NCBI GenBank assembly: GCA_036939755.1
Contig: JALLAZ010000833.1
Span: 1 to 11,880, forward strand
From: Stephanodiscus triporus
Taxonomy: Eukaryota > Bacillariophyta > Thalassiosirophyceae > Thalassiosirales > Thalassiosiraceae
Length of the DNA: 11,880 bases
Direction: 5' to 3'
The notes beneath the pieces are model-generated. The model worked only from the letters and a program-made list of their open reading frames with translations. It was not told the DNA's origin and did not search any database. Below are positions 1-7,565 of this stretch, piece after piece. The stretch's first letter is position 1. Every line of letters begins with the position of its first letter. Position numbers and translations under genes: made by a program.

Positions 1-389
1 TGACGATTGGTCGTCGTTGTGTTCTTCTTGGCGGAGAAGGTCAGCTTGATTAATGTCTTGAAAGCTCACAGTGGACAGCGAATACACAGCGTCATCATCT
101 TCATTGTTTCTGTTGCCGATATCAGCAACGTTATTGACGGTGCTTACAACTTGAGATGGGCGAAAACGTGGATTAATAGCTAGCCTTCTAGAAGGAGGAT
201 AGTCCGGCGATGTCGCACAAAACCATCCACGACGACGTAAAAATTCCTCTTGTCGATTGCGGGGCCACGCTGAAAAGGGAGGATCACGAAGGGGGTGCGA
301 TTCGTCGTCTTCGTCTACGTCGTCGTCGTCTTCGTCGTCGTCGTCCTCTTCCTTGTTGTTGTCCTCGTCGTCCTCTTCGTCGTCTTCAG

Positions 390-432
<43 letters not shown>

Positions 433-1089
433 CTCGTCTTCGTCAGGGTAAGAATAATCACTTAAAATAAGGTTACCATCACTGTCGTAGTGAAACGGAT
501 GGTAATCGTCAGACTTGTCTTCGTCGTCACTTGGATAAGAGTAATCACTTAAAATAAGGTGACCTTCGCTGTCGAAGCGAGGGAGGGGGAAATAACCATC
601 TTCGTCTTCGTCGTCTTCATCGTCTTTGTCGTCTTTGTCGTCTTCGTCGTCTTCGTCTTCGTCAATAGTTTCCTCTTCGCCTTCGCCTTCGTTGTCGTCT
701 TTGGCTGCGTCGTCGTCGTCGTCGTTGTCGTCGTTGTCTTCGCTGTGTTCGGCTAAGTTGTCGTCGGAATAATCGTCGACGGATGCCTCGTCGTCGGCGG
801 CGTCGTCGTCTGCAGCGTCGTCGTGAGCTGCGTCGTCGTGAGCTGCGTCGTCGTCGGCTGCGTCGTCGTGAGCTGCGTCGTCGTCGGCTGCGTCGTCGGC
901 TACGACGTCGTTGAGAGCGTCGTCGTTGTCGTGGCGTCGAACGCGTCGACGTTTTGGCTGCGGGAGAAGGTCAAGAGAAGTAAAAATAGACCACTTCCCC
1001 CGTTCTTCAATTTCTCTGCGTCGAACAGGTGTGATTCTTTGCAAATTAATGCGTACACTTTGGCGTGTGGGCAAAGTGGACTGATCCAT
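1..1089 (-). CDS. Asp-rich acidic, probably nuclear protein (5' part; runs off left edge)
   Basis: The minus strand has an uninterrupted frame of 363 codons from the ATG at 1089-1087 to the window edge; an in-frame TAG lies a few codons upstream of that ATG. Residues 1-60 are basic and end in a PKRRRVRR cluster (about 45-52) resembling a monopartite nuclear localisation signal. Residues 64-103 are an Ala/Asp/His repeat (DDAAD units), and 104-163 are Asp/Glu/Lys-rich. Residues 164-212 contain two tandem units about 29 residues apart sharing LILSDYSYP, each preceded by D-S-acidic-G. Residues 215-263 are nearly pure Asp/Glu, and 264-363 return to mixed composition. No signal peptide or membrane segment is seen. 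The trinucleotide repeat on the plus strand is explained by GAC/GAA codons. Long acidic tracts beside an NLS are common in histone- or ribosome-assembly factors, but no family is recognised and function is unknown. The C-terminus lies outside the window. Confidence 0.72.
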
Positions 1090-1547
1090 TATTGTCGGCT
1101 AATTAAAGTTAATGCATGCGGAGAATGCAACAACATACCTATTACCATGTTACTAGAAAAATATAAGTTGTAGTATGTAAAACCACCTAAATAAGTAGTG
1201 GGACTTTAGTGGGAAAAGATTTGACTGTGTTATGAACAAACGCTACAACTTTGATTATAATGCATCAAAAGTAAATAGATAATTTTATGTTGATCAAGTA
1301 AGTTTTACATTCAAAATTATTGAACAGTATAACCAAAACTACACCGGATCAAACATTACAACTTAGTTTATCGGTAATAAATTTAATTTTGTTACTAACA
1401 TTTTAACGTTACAGCCAGATCCACTAAGTGTATCTGAGTTACGTTAAACGCTACATTAGAAACACTAAATTTATCAATTAGTAGCGTTTTAATTTTATAG
1501 ATCCATTTTTGGCTTTTGTGAGGTATCACCACAAAAAGAAAGTTAAA
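1090..1547. other. AT-rich intergenic region upstream of the acidic-protein gene
   Basis: There is no plausible coding frame here. Base composition is clearly more AT-rich than the flanking genes. It should hold the promoter and 5' UTR of the minus-strand gene, and its right end meets the truncated 5' end of the LINE. The only structure seen is a 9-bp motif, AAACGCTAC, at 1238-1246 and 1446-1454, with its inverse at 1481-1489. Confidence 0.6.
1446..1489. repeat. Short inverted repeat (9-bp arms) in AT-rich spacer
   Basis: AAACGCTAC at 1446-1454 pairs perfectly with GTAGCGTTT at 1481-1489 across a 26-nt loop. The arms extend a few A/T bases further if one bulge is allowed. A third, direct copy of the 9-mer lies at 1238-1246, so 1238-1489 could also be read as the ends of a degenerate 252-bp element. 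Confidence 0.4.
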
Positions 1548-4023
1548 ATGGCAATGAGAATGGCAAATGGGCAGCTTGCAACTAATGGGAAGAAAACATG
1601 GCAGTTTTTGGACCTCATTTTGAACGAGTGTTTAACAACCATCGCCCGGTTGACCTGACAGTTCTGGATGACATTCCCCAACGTCCCATTCTCCATGATA
1701 TTGACTCCCCCATCACCTTTGACGAAGTTAATGATGCTATCAACAAATTGAAAAATGGCAAGAGCCCAGGACTGAATGGCATTCCCCCCGAAGCATACAA
1801 GGCAATGAATGAGATGACTCACCAACGTGTTCATAAATACGTCTCTGCTTTTTTCGAAGGGGAAGCTGATTATGATGGATGGCATGCCAGTCAGTGCGTC
1901 CCAGTTCCTAAATCTGGCAGCCTATCTGATTTGAATAAATGACGAGGAGTTATGTTGATGGACATCTGTAGTAAGATTTTTTCTTCCATCATGAATGGCC
2001 GCGCCTTCCGCCTTCTTGAGCTCCATGGAACACAATTCCAATTTGGCGGCACCCCCGCCATTGGTTGCCAGGATGGTCTCTTCACGCTGAAGACTCTTAT
2101 CAACGCCCATAAAAATCATGACTTGCCGTCATTTGTGGCATTTGTTGACCTGGTTAAGGCCTACGACACGGCAAATCACGACATGCTCCTCAAAGTTCTC
2201 GGGAAATACGGTGCTCCCCCCAAGTTTGTTGCAGCGATCAAGATGATGTACACTGATCTCAAGGTGGTGTTGAAAATTGATAAAGAAATCCACGACATAT
2301 TGCAAAGTGTTGGAGTTCGACAAGGTGACAACATGGCTCCCGTTCTTTTCCTTTTTCTGATGACAGCCGCGGCCGAAACTCTTGAAGTTGCATGGCGACA
2401 AGCCAACATCGAAGTGCTCACAGTCGCGCACTCCCCGGATAATGAACTGGTTACTGGTTGTGTGCGTGTACACACTCCACGAATGTACCTCTTGCGCAAG
2501 CTCACTGCATATGAAATATATCAACTCCTTTATGTTGATGATGGGGCCTTCCTCTTTCCCACTCGCGATGCTCTAACAAAGGGACTTACCCTTATACATA
2601 ACCATATGGCTCGCTTTGGTCTTGAAGTACACATCGGACGTGATGGTGCACCCTCTAAAACTGAGTGTGTCTTCTTTCCCCCCCCCCCAATTTTTTGATG
2701 ATCCACAATTCTTTGATTCTGCAATCACTACTGGACAAGATGAACCGTGGCAAGAATCATCATCTGCTCCATCCACTACAATCACTGCACTTCAGGTCTC
2801 TTCCACACGATCCACCGGACAAAGAAAATCAAGCGAAAAGAAGGAAACTCAAGACAGAGTACGTCAGAAGAAAATTGATCTTAAATATGATGCACTTCCA
2901 GAAACCATGCCAATTCCCGTCGCAGATGGCCACGTCACTTTTTGCAGAACATTTAAGTATTTGGGGCCGCGTATCTCGTATAATCTACGTGATGACGCTG
3001 ACATTGAAGCACGCCTCGCAACTGCGAATTCCAGTATGGGTGCTCTAAAGGAAGTATGGAGGAATCCACATCTTGACACTTATAGCAAGTATCTTCTCTT
3101 CCGCGCAATTCCAATGAATCTTCTACTATGGGGATGCGAGAACTGGTCACTACAACAGGATCTCTTAAGACAGCTTGAAGTATTCCTTCATCGAAGTATC
3201 CGGAAATTCTCCACATTTCCATAACGCAAGTTCAAGAAGAACACATCAAAAACGAGAAGATCCGCCGTCTGTTTTATGACATTCCATGCGTCATCAACAT
3301 GATTGCAGCACGACAGCTCGGCTTCCTCGGTAAAGTTGTACGAGGCCCCCACGATAGTCCAGCCCGCCGTATGCTCACAGCTTGCTGTCAGCACAAGCGC
3401 AAACGTGGACGTCCATATCTTCACAACAAAGACGTCATTGTGAGAAACTTACGACACTATTTGCCCGAATACCCGAAGTTGTCATAGATGATTATGGTTC
3501 TGTGAAAGACTGGTACAAGGAAGCGTCACACGAGTCTTATTGGACAGCCCTTGTGAGATGCCTTCTCGATAAACAGGCTCCACTTCCATCCCGACCTACT
3601 GAGTGGCCACCCCCAAGACGACGAAGTCCACGCGGACACCCATCCTCCTCTGTTCCACAAGATGATACAGATTCCACCAATAGTACAGAGAGTGACAGGT
3701 CAAATAACAGTACTAATTCACCCCCAATACCATCTCCGCCACGTCAACGCCCTCCACCCCCTCCTCCGTCTCCCCGTCATAGTCAACCCAGAAGAGAATA
3801 TGACCCTGAAATGGTTGGTCGAAGCTTAGAGCACTCCTTTAAAGCACTTGGTCTCGGGCTAGGAGCAACAGAAACTGAGGTAAAGGTAGCATATCGTGCA
3901 CTTGCTCGAGTTTACCACCCTGACAAGCATGATCCTACATGAACAGGACTGACACACCCCGAAGCCTCTGAGTACTTCAAGCTCATCAATATTGCACAAG
4001 CCTACCTATGTGAGGTATCATAA
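1548..4023 (+). pseudogene. LINE reverse transcriptase with C-terminal DnaJ (J) domain, broken
   Basis: The remnant keeps the RT palm motifs: FVDLVKAYD at 2141-2167 (first catalytic Asp), GVRQGDNMAP at 2312-2341 and YVDD at 2531-2542 (catalytic Asp pair). The post-RT FKYLG motif follows near 2955 and an RKRGRP basic motif near 3400. A Pro/Ser-rich linker (about 3570-3800) leads to a J domain (about 3832-4008) with HPD at 3916-3924. The frame is broken by a shift near 1585-1597, an in-frame TGA at 1940-1942, a shift at the C11 run 2678-2688, a shift near 3200-3210, a shift near 3445-3460, and a TGA at 3940-3942 just after HPD. The frame then stays open to the TAA at 4021-4023, probably the ancestral stop. 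The catalytic residues survive but no single frame could make the protein. The C11 break could be a sequencing error. Confidence 0.9.
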
Positions 4024-4204
4024 TTCTTTACGCGAAAGAAGGTTACCTAAATTCAAATCTATGCGAGAAAAGAACAATTGGAAAACAGCACAAACAACCA
4101 CCACCACCTAAAACTGCAACGGCCATCCCTACCAACACCCTACATACTAACATGTCAAGTCCTCTCTTCATAAAAAACCCTCTCCCCCCACACACACATC
4201 AACC

Positions 4205-5302
4205 ATGACCGACGAAGATACTGCTGATACTACTCTTCCTTTAATGGCTACACTCCGAGTTTGTGATCCCCTCCTTCCGATTAGCACGAAAGTCGCTCCC
4301 ACTACTGACAAGCCTACTGAAAAAATCAAGCTTAAGAAAAAGAAACTCCTTCTTCCTCATCCATGCAGCCTCGACGTTCTTCCCTCCCCAATCAACAAAT
4401 GGAGCGCGACAACTCACCCCATCAAAGCCTGGGTTGTAGGATATTTGGGCTACCATATTTCCTACAAACACTTTTACTTCCATCAGAGTCGTGTCCTACT
4501 CACGAAAGCCTTTGCTACCAGCACCACTGCCTCCACAGTAGGCAATGGCGGCACCCCAAAAGGAAGCACTGAACTCGATGACATCTGCGGGTCCAACTGC
4601 TACATGATCATGGAAGAATTTCACATGTTTTCCCGGTTGGTACTTGGACTCCGTCCCGGCGAACAACATGGGACTGAACCCAGCGAACGCTCTCTACTCA
4701 ACATGCTTCTTGAAGATTTTGTTGTTGTATCTAACCTCCCTGCCTTCTTTGCACTCTATGAACCAGAAGAAAGGCGCATCCTTGTGTCACGACTTGCCCG
4801 CTTCTCTTTATTGTTGTTGGGCGCGGATGCTCTCACCCCAACCATTGTTACTAAAGTATGGGGGGAAAACGAGGTCGTTCGTCGAAATCTCGGGGGACCG
4901 CGAGGTGACCTCGCACTGATTCATCGTCGACTCATTTTGCTTGCTAGTGTCGCAAACAACACCTTCCATCTATGGCTAACCACCAACATCAATGGCAGCG
5001 TCCTCATCCCTCCTGACACCCTCCAACATCTCCCTCCTGGCATGCGTGACATCTTTAAGCTCATCAGTCTCAACGATGCTGCCATTTACGTCCGCGAGCC
5101 TCTCCAATCCGGACAAGACCGAATTCATATCCTACAAAACAATCTACAACAGAATCCACACACTCCTGTCTCCTCCAACTTTGAAGACATCATAGTTGGG
5201 TGGTACCGCGATCTTTTTCTTAGCAAAAGACACGCCACGGACTCCACTGGAGTGGACAATCATATCTTTGCGGCCTACGGCCTTTACACGTCTACTCTGT
5301 AA
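4205..5302 (+). CDS. Intact 365-aa ORF in the 3' part of the LINE, function unknown
   Basis: This continuous plus-strand frame lies 181 bp after the ancestral RT stop and ends about 215 bp before the ATT tail, so it appears to be a second ORF of the retroelement. The start context (CAACC before the ATG, A two codons in) is reasonable for a eukaryotic start. Residues 1-35 are acidic and Thr/Pro-rich. A basic run KIKLKKKK lies at about 40-47 and could bind nucleic acid or act as an NLS. The rest is mixed, with Leu-rich helices around 143-210 and Trp/Phe/Tyr-rich segments around 66-92. There is no zinc knuckle, esterase motif, membrane segment or signal peptide that I recognise. Being unbroken next to an RT with about six breaks is notable. 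It could be a LINE accessory protein, a host gene trapped between elements, or a young region of a composite element. Confidence 0.55.
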   Translation: MTDEDTADTTLPLMATLRVCDPLLPISTKVAPTTDKPTEKIKLKKKKLLLPHPCSLDVLPSPINKWSATTHPIKAWVVGYLGYHISYKHFYFHQSRVLLTKAFATSTTASTVGNGGTPKGSTELDDICGSNCYMIMEEFHMFSRLVLGLRPGEQHGTEPSERSLLNMLLEDFVVVSNLPAFFALYEPEERRILVSRLARFSLLLLGADALTPTIVTKVWGENEVVRRNLGGPRGDLALIHRRLILLASVANNTFHLWLTTNINGSVLIPPDTLQHLPPGMRDIFKLISLNDAAIYVREPLQSGQDRIHILQNNLQQNPHTPVSSNFEDIIVGWYRDLFLSKRHATDSTGVDNHIFAAYGLYTSTL

Positions 5303-5518
5303 AAATATCCAAGAAACAATCTACATAAAATGTTCCACCCTCTGTTCCACCCCCTTTCTCTCTTGCTCCTAGTTTGATATTCTCCTAGATGGCTTTGCAC
5401 AGTTGAATACCCATCCTATTAGGACACAGCACGCAGGGAAAAAAGGGATTGCAAGCCCAATGAATCTGTAGGCAGGCTCAATCCTACGGCACTTAAGCCT
5501 TCATGGTAGTGAATTAAA
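5303..5518 (+). other. LINE 3' untranslated region with stem-loop
   Basis: Non-coding sequence between the 365-aa ORF and the ATT tail. It contains a predicted stem-loop: GGATTG (5446-5451) and AGCC (5454-5457) pair with GGCT (5475-5478) and CAATCC (5479-5484). This gives ten base pairs with a 2-nt bulge and a 17-nt loop, about 35 bases before the tail. In several LINE families a 3' UTR hairpin is the recognition site for the element's own reverse transcriptase; that role is inferred here from position and shape. Confidence 0.55.
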
Positions 5519-5539
5519 ATTATTATTATTATTATTATT
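5519..5539 (+). repeat. (ATT)7 microsatellite, LINE 3' tail
   Basis: Seven perfect ATT units preceded by AAA and followed by AACTCATTT. Short tandem tails instead of poly(A) are typical of several LINE clades, and the position directly after the 3' UTR marks the element's 3' end. Confidence 0.8.
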
Positions 5540-6131
5540 AACTCATTTAGGTCTACATTTCTAGTCAAACAAAAGCTTCGTCTACTTTTTATATTATTGT
5601 CATCATTCCTTTTCAACCAGTGGCATGATATCAGTAATTTCCTCTTAAGTGTTAACAGCGGGGGTCACCATCATCAACGAGGCCTCTTCCTCAGCTTTGG
5701 TCTGCACAAGGGCAGCTGCAGCAGTGGTGGGCGTGGACAACAGCAACGCAATCGTTGGCCACAACTCGAACCCAATGGCAGAAAAAGGCAGTGCAACGGG
5801 AGTCCGATAGACCCCCAGGTGGCTGCAATATCATCTGTGAACCACAACTAAGCCGCATTTGCCTCGGAGAACGTGAGCCTAACGACCTCCTCCTTCAACT
5901 ATCTATGATACTCCAGGGCATCCACAACCCCATCCCGGCAATGGATGTCTCGCACCCCTCCCCGTCGAGATCCGCATCCATCGTCCTCCTCCCCCCTCCT
6001 CCTCCCCCCTCCGCCTCCCCCGACCAACACCGCAGAGCACGATGGAGGGGGGTGCGGAAAATCCCTGGGAGTGAGGACCCTCGCGTTTGGGTAGGACGAT
6101 AGGGCTTCGATAAGGAATTGTGCATGTTTTA
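5540..6131. other. Spacer with weak coding signals
   Basis: No convincing gene. One minus-strand frame is open from 5830 down to a TAA at 5645-5647. It encodes about 61 residues without a start Met, with an Ala/Thr-rich middle and the C-terminal end AEEEASLMMVTPAVNT. A possible 3' splice site (ATATTGCAG on the minus strand) lies at its upstream end, so it could be the last exon of a degraded gene. A plus-strand frame covering about 5755-6102 overlaps it and ends in Pro/Arg-rich low-complexity sequence. Neither is recognised. Confidence 0.25.
5984..6021. repeat. Pyrimidine-only 13-bp tandem repeat
   Basis: Two exact 13-bp units TCCTCCTCCCCCC (5984-5996 and 5997-6009) are followed by a 12-bp variant (6010-6021) whose only purine is one G. 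The near-perfect strand asymmetry makes triplex formation possible. Confidence 0.7.
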
Positions 6132-6436
6132 CCTATGTAGGAATTATTAGGGTACACTTTCGAGTACCTAGACCCAAAAGTATGCCCATACCAACAATTT
6201 ATCTAGTGGCCACGCTAAGCGAGTGACACCGAAAGTATGACATACCAGCGGGTTTAGGTTCTAAAAAGTGTACCCGTGCATACCAGAGACACGCGTAGAG
6301 TGTACCTAAACCCGGGTTAAGGTATTATCTTCAGGGTTTAGGTACACTTTTGTGTACCCAATCACACGGACTACATGTGTAGTCACGTGATCGTGTTGGG
6401 TCCATACTGAGAAGATCAAACGAATTCCTACGTAGG
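6132..6436. mobile_element. MITE-like palindromic element, copy 1 (compound)
   Basis: The core at 6150-6275 is 126 bp with about 25-bp terminal inverted repeats (left 6150-6175, right 6251-6275) that begin GGGTACAC and end GTGTACCC. Inside are two small palindromes, GTATG-CC-CATAC and GTATG-A-CATAC. To the right are a perfect 15-bp inverted repeat (6299-6313 with 6334-6348), a GGTACAC-TTTT-GTGTACC hairpin (6341-6358) and an ACTACA-TG-TGTAGT hairpin. CCTATGTAGGAATT at 6132-6145 and its near-inverse at 6423-6436 (13 of 14) may bound the whole 305-bp compound. No coding capacity and no clear target-site duplication are visible. The 162 bp at 6137-6298 recur at 7404-7565. Confidence 0.65.
6299..6348. 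repeat. Perfect 15-bp inverted repeat within copy 1
   Basis: AGTGTACCTAAACCC (6299-6313) and GGGTTTAGGTACACT (6334-6348) are exact reverse complements separated by 20 bp. They carry the same CCTAAACC motif as the MITE termini and are absent from copy 2, which lacks about 18 bp at the equivalent position. Confidence 0.8.
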
Positions 6437-7091
6437 CGAGAAACCATCTCAAATCTTGAGTGCCGTCAAGCCTCACCAAATTCACAAGTCTGTTTGGCTT
6501 GCACCATGGTATTTTACTGCCGCCTCCTCCTCCTCGCAATGGTGGCACGTTCTTGGCACCCGCCACGCAGCCGACGCCCTATCATCCACCGCGACCGCTG
6601 CAACCCCCTCCCCCATTGTCCACTGGCCCGCCGCATCGTGGTCATTGTCCTCTTCCTCCTCCCCTCCACTGTCATCTTTGTTGTTATCGTCGCGTGCTTG
6701 TGCCCTCACCGCCAACGTCAATGGCGGCAGCTTGATGGCGACGACGGCCACACGTCGGTGCCTGCAAGAGGGCGGTGTGACGACTATCCATCGCCATCAG
6801 ATGACCACCGCCGTCATCGATGGTGGTACCAGGGGCAGTGGCTCGACGCCCTCGATATGGTCCACCAGTGGCTCGAGGACACGATCGTCGATGTCATCCT
6901 GCCATCAGACTTCCTCTCCGGATACGACGATTATCGCGGGGAGGAGGAGAGGGATGAGGAAGAAGGCAACAGAGGTGGAGATGGGAGGAGGAGGAGGTGT
7001 CTCTGACTGTATCCGTCTGACGCCCAGGTGGCAGCGGCGGCGGCGGCAGCGGCAGCGCATCCTCATCAGTGTCACTGCTCATGCTGTTGTG

Positions 7092-7162
7092 GGCGGCGGC
7101 AGGCGGCAGGCGGCAGGCGGCAGGCGGCAGACGGCAGACGGCAGGCGGCAGGCAGCAGGCGG
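7092..7162. repeat. 7-bp minisatellite (GGCGGCA units)
   Basis: About ten tandem copies of a heptamer GGCGGCA, with GACGGCA variants in the middle and a degenerate right end. Because seven is not a multiple of three, every three units encode seven residues in each frame. Confidence 0.85.
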
Positions 7163-7170
7163 TGAGCAAT

Positions 7171-7182
7171 GGGGGGGGGGGG
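7171..7182. repeat. G12 homopolymer run
   Basis: Twelve consecutive G bases just after the minisatellite. Length is prone to slippage in replication and sequencing, so frames crossing it are unreliable. Confidence 0.9.
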
Positions 7183-7403
7183 CGGCGATGAATTCGAAGT
7201 CCAGGACGCCGGCCATCTCCCTCGCCAAGGCAGCGAGGAGGACGGCGGCGTCGAGGTCTAATCGGGCGAGGGTGTTGAGATAAGAATTTTTTTGTGTTGG
7301 CGAGGATGTTTCCTCGCTGTCTAAAATAGAGTTACTTATTTTTTTTAGCTAATCACGGACTTCCCGCCACCCTAGAAATAGTCACGGTGCATGTTCTACC
7401 AAC

Positions 7404-7565
7404 GTAGGAATTATTAGGGTACACTTTCGAGTACCTAAACCCAAAAGTATGCCCATACCAACAATTTATCTAGCGGCCAAGCTAAGCGAGTGACACCAAA
7501 AGTATGACATACCAGCAGGTTTAGGTACTAAAAAGTGTACCCGCCCGTACCGGAGACACGCGTAG
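7404..7565. mobile_element. MITE-like palindromic element, copy 2, in the JmjC gene promoter
   Basis: These 162 bp align without gaps to 6137-6298, with about ten substitutions (roughly 94% identity). The core is 7417-7542, 126 bp, with terminal inverted repeats 7417-7442 and 7518-7542 matching at 23 of 25 positions, the two mismatches being adjacent. It is in the same orientation as copy 1. After 7565 it continues with GTTAAGGTA, which copy 1 has only after an extra segment of about 18 bp. It ends 98 bp before the JmjC start codon, inside the likely promoter or 5' UTR. Confidence 0.75.

Larger units (their letters stand above)
1548..5539 (+). mobile_element. 5'-truncated, decayed LINE (non-LTR retrotransposon)
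   Basis: The element comprises, in order, a reverse transcriptase pseudogene (to 4023), a 181-bp spacer, an intact ORF (4205-5302), a 3' UTR with a stem-loop (5446-5484) and a seven-unit ATT tail (5519-5539). No endonuclease domain is found upstream of the RT: sequence similarity to LINE coding begins just before the RT linker and the DNA upstream is AT-rich and non-coding. That fits 5' truncation during target-primed reverse transcription, although the true left end could be some tens of bases further left. There are no long terminal repeats and no obvious target-site duplication. The LINE class is a confident call from RT motifs, the post-RT region and the microsatellite tail; the clade is not assigned. 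Confidence 0.85.
7079..7348 (-). other. Possible minus-strand exon or gene remnant
   Basis: The minus-strand frame is open from 7348 (after a TAG at 7351-7349) to a TGA at 7081-7079. The stretch 7320-7183 reads as a Leu/Ala-rich helix (for example LDLDAAVLLAALAREMAGVL) with third codon positions mostly C or G, as expected of real coding in GC-rich algal genes. Past the C12 run it becomes minisatellite-encoded Pro/Ala/Cys. There is no upstream Met in frame. A 3' splice-like CTATTTTAG ends at 7321, so it may be an internal or second exon of a gene divergent from the JmjC gene. Function unknown. Confidence 0.25.
6437..7403. other. GC-rich stretch with ambiguous coding on both strands
   Basis: Long frames exist on the plus strand (a 275-residue Ser/Thr/Arg-rich frame at 6456-7283 and a 170-residue frame at 6494-7006) and on the minus strand (6482 to about 6800, acidic). 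All are composed largely of biased or repetitive sequence and none shows a recognisable domain. One minus-strand frame, followed from 7348 to 6482, gives protein-like segments but is interrupted by two TGA codons, each followed by TGG, and by a frame change in the minisatellite. This could be a decayed gene, several exons of an unrecognised gene, or non-coding sequence. Confidence 0.35.

Noticed and set aside
210..470. Plus-strand Arg-rich and Ser-rich frames over the CGT repeats (also 559-756 and 823-1173)
   Set aside because: They are shadows of the minus-strand Asp-rich frame; compositions of nearly pure Arg, Ser or Val are what GAC/GAA repeats give when read on the other strand.
1..960. 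Trinucleotide tract as a CRISPR array or simple satellite
   Set aside because: There are no regular spacers, and the repeats keep a single open frame on the minus strand.
1526..2524. Minus-strand frames across the reverse transcriptase region
   Set aside because: They overlap a clear RT with conserved motifs on the plus strand and carry no recognisable domain.
6150..6348. CCTAAACCC/GGGTTTAGG motifs resembling telomere repeats
   Set aside because: They occur singly as parts of inverted-repeat termini and not in tandem, so there is no telomeric array.
6456..7283. 275-residue plus-strand frame as a real gene
   Set aside because: Its Ser/Thr/Arg-rich composition follows from biased DNA, the minisatellite and the G12 run; no domain is seen and competing frames on both strands are equally good.
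6137..7565. The two direct 162-bp repeats as LTRs of a retrotransposon
   Set aside because: The repeats have inverted-repeat termini of MITE type, and the DNA between them has no gag, protease, integrase or RT motifs.
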